From NCBI GenBank assembly GCA_943331145.2, contig CALQKL020000059.1:1-10341 (forward strand): 10,341 bases of DNA. Direction: 5' to 3'. The notes beneath the pieces were generated by a model that was not told the DNA's origin, did no database searches, and worked only from the letters and a program-made list of their open reading frames with translations. Position 1 is the stretch's first letter; every line of letters starts with the position of its first letter. Position numbers and translations under genes: made by a program. Positions 5,936-10,341 of the stretch are shown in pieces. The stretch is from Chitinophaga pinensis. GTDB lineage: Bacteria; Bacteroidota; Bacteroidia; Chitinophagales; Chitinophagaceae.

Positions 5936-7120
5936 CTACTTAAACGCATTCATTCCTGTAATATCCATTCCTGTGATTAACAAATGGATGTCGTGTGTTC
6001 CTTCGTATGTTATAACACTTTCCAAATTCATCATGTGACGCATAACTGGATATTCTCCTGTAATGCCCATACCGCCTAACATTTGTCGTGCATCTCTACA
6101 AATATTTGTTGCTATTTCGCATGCATTTCTTTTTGCCATACTAACTTGAGCTGGTGTTACTTTTCCTTCATTCATCAAAACCCCTAAACGCCAATTCATC
6201 AATTGAGCTTTGGTGATTTCAGTAACCATTTCAGCCAGTTTCTTTTGTTGCAATTGAAATCCACCAATTGGTCTGCCAAATTGAATTCTTTCTTTGCTAT
6301 AATTTAACGCGATGTCGTAACAATCCATTGCCGCACCAACTGCACCCCAAGCGATGCCGTATCTTGCTTTGGTTAAACATCCCAATGGACCTTTTAATCC
6401 TTTTACGTTTGGTAAAATATTTTCTTTCGGAACTTTTACATTATCAAAAACCAATTCACCTGTTGCACTAGCACGTAAACTCCATTTGCCATGCGTAGTA
6501 GGTGTTGTAAATCCTTCCATGCCTCTTTCTACGATTACCCCTTGAATTTCACCAGCTTCATTCTTTGCCCACACTACAGCCACTTGAGAAAAAGGCGCGT
6601 TGCGAATCCACATTTTTGCACCATTCAAAATTACATGGTCGCCTGCATCTTTAAAGTTGGTTAACATACCACCAGGATCACTTCCATGATTAGGCTCGGT
6701 TAATCCAAAACATCCCAACCATTCGCCACTCGCTAATTTGGGTAAATATTTATTTCTTTGTTCTTCACTGCCATATTGATAAATGGGAAACATGACCAAA
6801 CTTCCTTGCACAGATGCGGTAGAACGAACACCACTATCGCCACGCTCAAGCTCTTGCATCATCAAACCGTATGAAATATAATCCAATCCTCCACCGCCAT
6901 ATTGCTCAGGAACGGTAGGGCCAAAACATCCCAAATCGCCCAATTGTTTTACAATATGTTGCGGAAATTCAGCACGTTGTGCATAATCTTCTATGATTGG
7001 AGAGATTTCTTTTTTTACATAATTCCTTACCGATTCGCGTATAAGTTTATGCTCTTCTGTAAGTAATTCATCTACACCAAAATAATCTGGAGATTGAAAA
7101 TTATCGGTTTTAGCTGCCAT
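5936..7120 (-). CDS. Acyl-CoA dehydrogenase of the glutaryl-CoA dehydrogenase group
   Basis: A 394-residue FAD-dependent acyl-CoA dehydrogenase. Order: helical N-terminal domain (about 18-130), beta middle domain beginning CFGLTEPNHGSDPG (137-150) and including LRASATGELVFDNVKVP (215-231), and C-terminal helical domain with RIQFGRPIGGFQLQQKKLA. It is very like glutaryl-CoA dehydrogenase: LERGDSGVRSTASVQ (91-105), TKARYGIAWGAVGA (250-263) and the TYEGTHDIH catalytic segment (371-379) with E373 as general base. E92 and R99, matching human residues Glu87 and Arg94 that bind and decarboxylate the glutaryl group, are present. One deviation is R173 in MWIRNAP, where human GCDH has the flavin-contacting Thr170. 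The likely reaction is glutaryl-CoA to crotonyl-CoA with electron transfer to ETF; a plain short-chain substrate is possible. It is divergent from the serine hydrolase gene and upstream of the hydroxybutyryl-CoA dehydrogenase gene. Confidence 0.92.
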   Translation of the reverse strand: MAAKTDNFQSPDYFGVDELLTEEHKLIRESVRNYVKKEISPIIEDYAQRAEFPQHIVKQLGDLGCFGPTVPEQYGGGGLDYISYGLMMQELERGDSGVRSTASVQGSLVMFPIYQYGSEEQRNKYLPKLASGEWLGCFGLTEPNHGSDPGGMLTNFKDAGDHVILNGAKMWIRNAPFSQVAVVWAKNEAGEIQGVIVERGMEGFTTPTTHGKWSLRASATGELVFDNVKVPKENILPNVKGLKGPLGCLTKARYGIAWGAVGAAMDCYDIALNYSKERIQFGRPIGGFQLQQKKLAEMVTEITKAQLMNWRLGVLMNEGKVTPAQVSMAKRNACEIATNICRDARQMLGGMGITGEYPVMRHMMNLESVITYEGTHDIHLLITGMDITGMNAFK

Positions 7121-7161
7121 AATCTTATTGATTTTTATTTTAAGGTCTTTATTTTACGGGG

Positions 7162-7169
7162 CAAATATA
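7162..7169 (-). promoter_or_regulatory. Possible -7 box of the acyl-CoA dehydrogenase promoter
   Basis: On the minus strand this reads TATATTTG, an exact match to the Bacteroidota -7 consensus TAnnTTTG, placed about 41 bp before the start codon. I see no TTG at the expected -33 distance, so this rests on one box alone. Confidence 0.35.
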
Positions 7170-7288
7170 CCAATCAAATGCGGCTATTGTAATCTTTTGT
7201 TTAATATTTTAGTTGATTTAAATTCAGTTTAATACATCAGTATTTTGTTCTAATTTTATTCAATAAGTTCATAGATAAATCAGAAACT

Positions 7289-8368
7289 ATGCAAAGGATT
7301 TTATTTATTCTAATTTTTTTGTTTTTTATTATAGGGTGTAAGGAAAAGCCCTTACCATCAATTCCAATTGATTCAGTTGAGAAATATTACTTTCCCAGCT
7401 TAAATGATGCCTATTGGGAAACGAAATCACCTGTTGTTTTGGGATGGGATACGGTTAAATTAAATGAAGCATTTGACTTTGCGGGTGCAAAGAACACCTA
7501 TGGGTTAATCGTTTTGCAAAATGGAAGATTGGTTAAAGAGAAATATTGGAACAATTGGGATGTAAATACGAGATACTTTATTGCTTCAGCCGGAAAATCA
7601 GTAGTTTCTTTTTTAACCGGAATTGCCCAACAAGATCAACTTTTAAACATCAACAATAAAACATCAGATTATTTGGGCACTGGCTGGACAAGTTTACCAT
7701 TAGAAAAGGAAAATCTAATCACCGTTAAACATCAGCTCAGTATGACAACCGGATTGGATGATGGTGTTGTAGATCCTGATTGTGAAGATCCTGTTTGTTT
7801 AAATTATGTTGCTGATGCGGGTACTAGATGGGCATATCATAATGCGCCCTATCGATTATTACAAGATGTAATTGCTAATGCTAGTGGCATCACATTCAAT
7901 CAATATTGTTCGCAAAAACTGTTTCAAAAAATAGGTATGTCTAGTTCTTTTTGGTATAATAATGTGATGTATTGTACCACCCGTGAAGCAGCTCGTTTTG
8001 GATCGTTAATTTTGAATAAAGGAACATGGAATGGAAATATTATCCTTAATGATTCTAACTACTTTAAAGCAATGGTAAATACTTCTCAAACATTGAATAA
8101 AAGTTATGGATATCTATGGTGGTTAAATGGAAAATCTTCGTTTATGGCACCTACTTCTCAAATCATTTTTAATGGAAGCTTGGCAACAAATGCACCTAGC
8201 GATATGATTATGGCATTAGGTAAAGACGATAAAAAAATTTATGTAGTTCCATCTTTAAATCTAGTGGTCGTTCGTTTGGGAGATGCCGCAGGAAATACAA
8301 CGCTTCTTGGACCTTCAAGTTTTGATAATGAATTTTGGACAAAATTGAAATATGCTATTCGGTATTAA
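7289..8368 (+). CDS. Lipoprotein serine hydrolase (class C beta-lactamase-like/esterase fold)
   Basis: A 359-residue member of the beta-lactamase-related serine hydrolases. Residues 1-17 are a lipoprotein signal, with a very hydrophobic core and lipobox IIGC, giving lipidation at C17 and a likely outer-membrane or periplasmic location. The nucleophile motif SxxK is S100-A-G-K103, and the second motif YxN is Y183-H-N185 in RWAYHNAPYRLL. The strand that normally carries KTG or HxG reads ALGKDDKKIYVVPSLNLVVV (309-328), so K312-D-D stands in for the third motif. This favours a peptidase or esterase over a true antibiotic-degrading enzyme, a family-based inference. Substrate is unknown. The gene has its own 168-bp upstream region, divergent from the acyl-CoA dehydrogenase gene, and ends 13 bp from the stop of the convergent MlaF-like gene. 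No Shine-Dalgarno is visible; the start is fixed by the signal peptide. Confidence 0.88.
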   Translation: MQRILFILIFLFFIIGCKEKPLPSIPIDSVEKYYFPSLNDAYWETKSPVVLGWDTVKLNEAFDFAGAKNTYGLIVLQNGRLVKEKYWNNWDVNTRYFIASAGKSVVSFLTGIAQQDQLLNINNKTSDYLGTGWTSLPLEKENLITVKHQLSMTTGLDDGVVDPDCEDPVCLNYVADAGTRWAYHNAPYRLLQDVIANASGITFNQYCSQKLFQKIGMSSSFWYNNVMYCTTREAARFGSLILNKGTWNGNIILNDSNYFKAMVNTSQTLNKSYGYLWWLNGKSSFMAPTSQIIFNGSLATNAPSDMIMALGKDDKKIYVVPSLNLVVVRLGDAAGNTTLLGPSSFDNEFWTKLKYAIRY

Positions 8369-8381
8369 ATCGGAAAAATAA

Positions 8382-9161
8382 TCAGCTTTTTTTCCCTTTT
8401 GCTTCCAACATCCGCATTTCCTTTGCATCTTGAAGAAATTCGGAGGCAAATATAAAATCGTTCAAATTTTTATTTTCCGAAAATATAATGTCTTTACTAT
8501 TGCCAGTCCATTCTTTTTTTCCATCTTTTAAATAAATGATGTTGTTGCCAATTTCCATCACACTGTTCATATCGTGGGTGTTGATAATGGTGGTCATGTT
8601 GAATTCAATCGTCACATCATGAATCAGCTTATCAATCAGCATTGATGTTTGTGGGTCCAAGCCAGAGTTGGGTTCATCGCAGAAAAGGAATTTTGGGTTG
8701 AGTACAATTGCCCTTGCAATACCAACCCTTTTTTTCATACCGCCACTTAATTGCGAAGGTAATTTATTGTTTGTACCCACTAAATTCACACGCTCCAACA
8801 CCTCGTTTACTTTTTTTATTTTTTCTGATTCTTTGTCTTTTGTAAACATATCAAGTGGAAACTTTACATTTCCTTCAACCGTCATGCTATCAAATAATGC
8901 AGAACCTTGAAATAGCATTCCAATTTGTTGACGAAGCATTTTCTTTTCTTCGTCATTCATTTTGGTAAAGCTCAAACCATCATAAATAATTTCACCTTCA
9001 TCTACTTCATATAAGCCTACCAAACATTTTTGTAAAACCGTTTTCCCACTACCGCTACTGCCAATAATGAGGTTGGTTTTTCCGCTATACATTACATGGC
9101 TAACATCTTGTAGGACTTGCTTTTCGTCGAAACGTTTTGATATGTTTTTGAATTCAATCAT
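8382..9161 (-). CDS. mlaF: ABC transporter ATP-binding protein, MlaF-like (phospholipid transport)
   Basis: A 259-residue cytoplasmic ATPase of the MlaF/Mkl group, which powers lipid traffic between inner and outer membranes with an MlaE permease and an MlaD (MCE) protein. All nucleotide-binding elements are intact: Walker A GSSGSGKT (34-41), Q-loop Q85 in LFQGSALF, signature LSGGMKKR (138-145), Walker B FLFCDE (158-163) with DEPNSGLDP, and switch H196 in NTHDM. LSGGMKKRVGIARA and EPNSGLDP are characteristic of this group. The start codon is 20 bp after the stop of the permease gene on the same strand, as expected for one operon. The downstream gene is convergent, so no MlaD follows. The sequence before the start has no Shine-Dalgarno, in keeping with the rest of the window. 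Confidence 0.93.
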   Translation of the reverse strand: MIEFKNISKRFDEKQVLQDVSHVMYSGKTNLIIGSSGSGKTVLQKCLVGLYEVDEGEIIYDGLSFTKMNDEEKKMLRQQIGMLFQGSALFDSMTVEGNVKFPLDMFTKDKESEKIKKVNEVLERVNLVGTNNKLPSQLSGGMKKRVGIARAIVLNPKFLFCDEPNSGLDPQTSMLIDKLIHDVTIEFNMTTIINTHDMNSVMEIGNNIIYLKDGKKEWTGNSKDIIFSENKNLNDFIFASEFLQDAKEMRMLEAKGKKS

Positions 9162-9181
9162 AATGAATAATAATCAGTTTG

Positions 9182-9919
9182 TTAAAGCAAGAGTGCAGCA
9201 AGAATATAATCGGCAAATAAAATAACAACGCAAGTAACCACAACAGATTTTGTGCTGTTTCTTCCAATTTCTAAAGAGCCACCTTTTACGTAATAACCAA
9301 AATAAGCAGGGATAGAGCTTACAATAAAAGCAAATGTGTATGCTTTCATCATGGCAAAAAACACATTGTAAGGAAGAAATAACTCTTTTAATCCGCGGTC
9401 GTATGTTTCTGTTGAAATGATTCCGGATAATCCCACTGTTAAACGTCCGCCATAGATGCCCAAAACCATTGCCAAAATAACAAGCATTGGAATTGTAATT
9501 AGGGCTGCAGCAATTTTAGGCAAGATTAAATATGTTTTTGAGTTTATCCCCATAATCTCGATGGCATCAATTTGTTCGCTTACGCGCATGTTGCCCAATT
9601 CGCTAGCAATTTTACTACCTACAACACCTGCTAAAACGATACAAATCAATGTGGGCGCAAATTCCAGAATAACCGTATCTCTAATGATTTGTGCAATAAT
9701 TAATTTCGACACGAATGGACTTGTAATTTGATAGGCTGTTTGTAATGCACTAACCGCCCCCATAAATAATGAGATGATGCAAACAATGCCCAAAGAACCT
9801 ATGCCAATTTCACTACATTGATGCATGAATTCTTTCCAGTAAAGTTTTGAATTTTCTGGTTTACTTATCATGCCTTTGAGCATAATAAAATATTTTCCTA
9901 AATGAGAAAAGAAACTCAT
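9182..9919 (-). CDS. mlaE: MlaE-like ABC transporter permease (phospholipid transport)
   Basis: A 245-residue inner-membrane permease of the MlaE/YrbE family. After an amphipathic N-terminus there are hydrophobic segments at about 41-60, 84-100, 130-156, 187-206 and 226-245. The family signature lies at 97-124, starting AGVVGSKIASELGNM and ending IDAIEIMG. RGLKELFLPYNVFFAMMKAYTF matches the conserved coupling region before the last two segments. Length is normal. It pairs with the MlaF-like ATPase 20 bp downstream and starts 19 bp after the stop of the malic enzyme-type gene upstream, so all three may share a transcript. The role in lipid asymmetry or transport is known for the family; direction of transport in this organism is not established by sequence. 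Confidence 0.93.
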   Translation of the reverse strand: MSFFSHLGKYFIMLKGMISKPENSKLYWKEFMHQCSEIGIGSLGIVCIISLFMGAVSALQTAYQITSPFVSKLIIAQIIRDTVILEFAPTLICIVLAGVVGSKIASELGNMRVSEQIDAIEIMGINSKTYLILPKIAAALITIPMLVILAMVLGIYGGRLTVGLSGIISTETYDRGLKELFLPYNVFFAMMKAYTFAFIVSSIPAYFGYYVKGGSLEIGRNSTKSVVVTCVVILFADYILAALLL

Positions 9920-9938
9920 ATTCCTAGTTTATAAAAAA

Positions 9939-10341
9939 TTAATTATTGGCTTTTGGTTTTCGTTTCCACCACTTGCTTTTCTTAATTACTTCGTGAACAT
10001 TGGCTTTGCTTTTCGCTTGAGCATCTACTACTGCAATCACTACCATGTTATAAATGGCACGGATTGAACTTCCCAACTGTAAAACATGCACTGGCTTTTT
10101 TAACCCCAATAAAATTGGACCAATACTATCTGCGCCACCAATTTCTTGCAATAAATTATGTGCTATGTTTCCAGCAGCTAAATTTGGAAAAATCAATACA
10201 TTGGCTTCACCATTTACCAACTCTGTAAATGGATAATTCTCTTTTAAAATTTCTTTATTGAAAGCCAAAATCCCTTGCATTTCACCATCACAAATTAAAT
10301 TTGGACTTTTTTGTTTTACAATTTCTCTTGCTTGTCTTACT
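9939..10341 (-). CDS. C-terminal part of NADP-dependent malic enzyme with phosphate acetyltransferase-like domain (partial)
   Basis: The visible 133 residues are the C-terminus of a longer protein; the reading frame stays open to the window edge, so the methionine at 10278-10280 is internal and not the start. Before it the frame reads REIVKQKSPNLICDGEMQG, the expected lead-in. NVLIFPNLAAGNIAHNLLQE, GADSIGPILLGLKKPVHVLQ and IYNMVVIAVVDAQ are the core of the phosphate acetyltransferase (PTA) fold as found at the end of MaeB-type malic enzymes, where it is thought to have a regulatory role and bind acetyl-CoA. The missing part would be the malic and NADP-binding domains. A stand-alone Pta is possible, but the basic tail WWKRKPKANN and the wording of these motifs favour the fused enzyme. 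It is followed 19 bp later by the MlaE-like gene on the same strand. Confidence 0.82.
   Translation of the reverse strand, partial: VRQAREIVKQKSPNLICDGEMQGILAFNKEILKENYPFTELVNGEANVLIFPNLAAGNIAHNLLQEIGGADSIGPILLGLKKPVHVLQLGSSIRAIYNMVVIAVVDAQAKSKANVHEVIKKSKWWKRKPKANN

Noticed and set aside
7241..7247. TATTTTG as a -7 box for the serine hydrolase gene
   Set aside because: It is one base short of TAnnTTTG, and the nearest TTG (7213-7215) is 25 bp upstream, too far for the usual spacing.
8369..8381. Bidirectional terminator between the convergent serine hydrolase and MlaF-like genes
   Set aside because: The gap is only 13 bp and contains no inverted repeat; I could find no stem around it.
10054..10236. 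60-codon plus-strand frame opposite the malic enzyme/PTA-like gene
   Set aside because: The minus strand here encodes a clearly recognisable PTA domain; the plus frame has no family features.

Overview
The window comes from a low-GC chromosome of the phylum Bacteroidota. Three things point there: a PorP/SprF-type protein, a large secreted protein ending in the gliding-motility-type (type B) C-terminal sorting domain of the type IX secretion system, and weak or absent Shine-Dalgarno sequences with a TAnnTTTG-like promoter box. I cannot name a genus. The order of genes suggests an ordinary free-living member. I saw no phage, insertion sequence, CRISPR array, defence system or RNA gene.

Layout: (1) 100-3532, plus strand: a PorP/SprF gene and an 833-residue T9SS cargo protein form a two-gene unit closed by a clear intrinsic terminator. 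(2) 3533-5935: intergenic space carrying three copies of a mosaic repeat element, interrupted by a small MmcQ/YjbR gene (plus strand) and a 3-hydroxybutyryl-CoA dehydrogenase gene (minus strand). (3) 5936-7120, minus: an acyl-CoA dehydrogenase of the glutaryl-CoA dehydrogenase group. (4) 7289-8368, plus: a lipoprotein serine hydrolase of the class C beta-lactamase/esterase fold. (5) 8382-10341, minus: MlaF-like ATPase, MlaE-like permease and the C-terminal part of a malic enzyme/phosphate acetyltransferase-like protein that runs off the window, tightly spaced in one direction.

How the genes fit together: the first pair belongs to secretion or attachment of a surface protein through T9SS. The two CoA enzymes can act on the same route: glutaryl-CoA to crotonyl-CoA, hydration by an enzyme not present here, then 3-hydroxybutyryl-CoA to acetoacetyl-CoA, as in lysine/tryptophan or fatty acid breakdown. 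The Mla pair would move lipids between the membranes, but no MlaD-like substrate-binding gene lies beside it.

The most unusual content is not protein-coding. The three repeat elements share the same internal order: an 8-bp-periodic array, sometimes a unique linker, a hairpin module, a fixed 14-15 bp joint, and often a 9-bp-periodic array. In all three, the 9-bp end points at the 3' end of the neighbouring gene. One 89-bp piece occurs as a perfect inverted copy on either side of the MmcQ/YjbR gene, and a 110-112 bp piece occurs as a near-perfect direct repeat that differs in the length of a poly-G tract.
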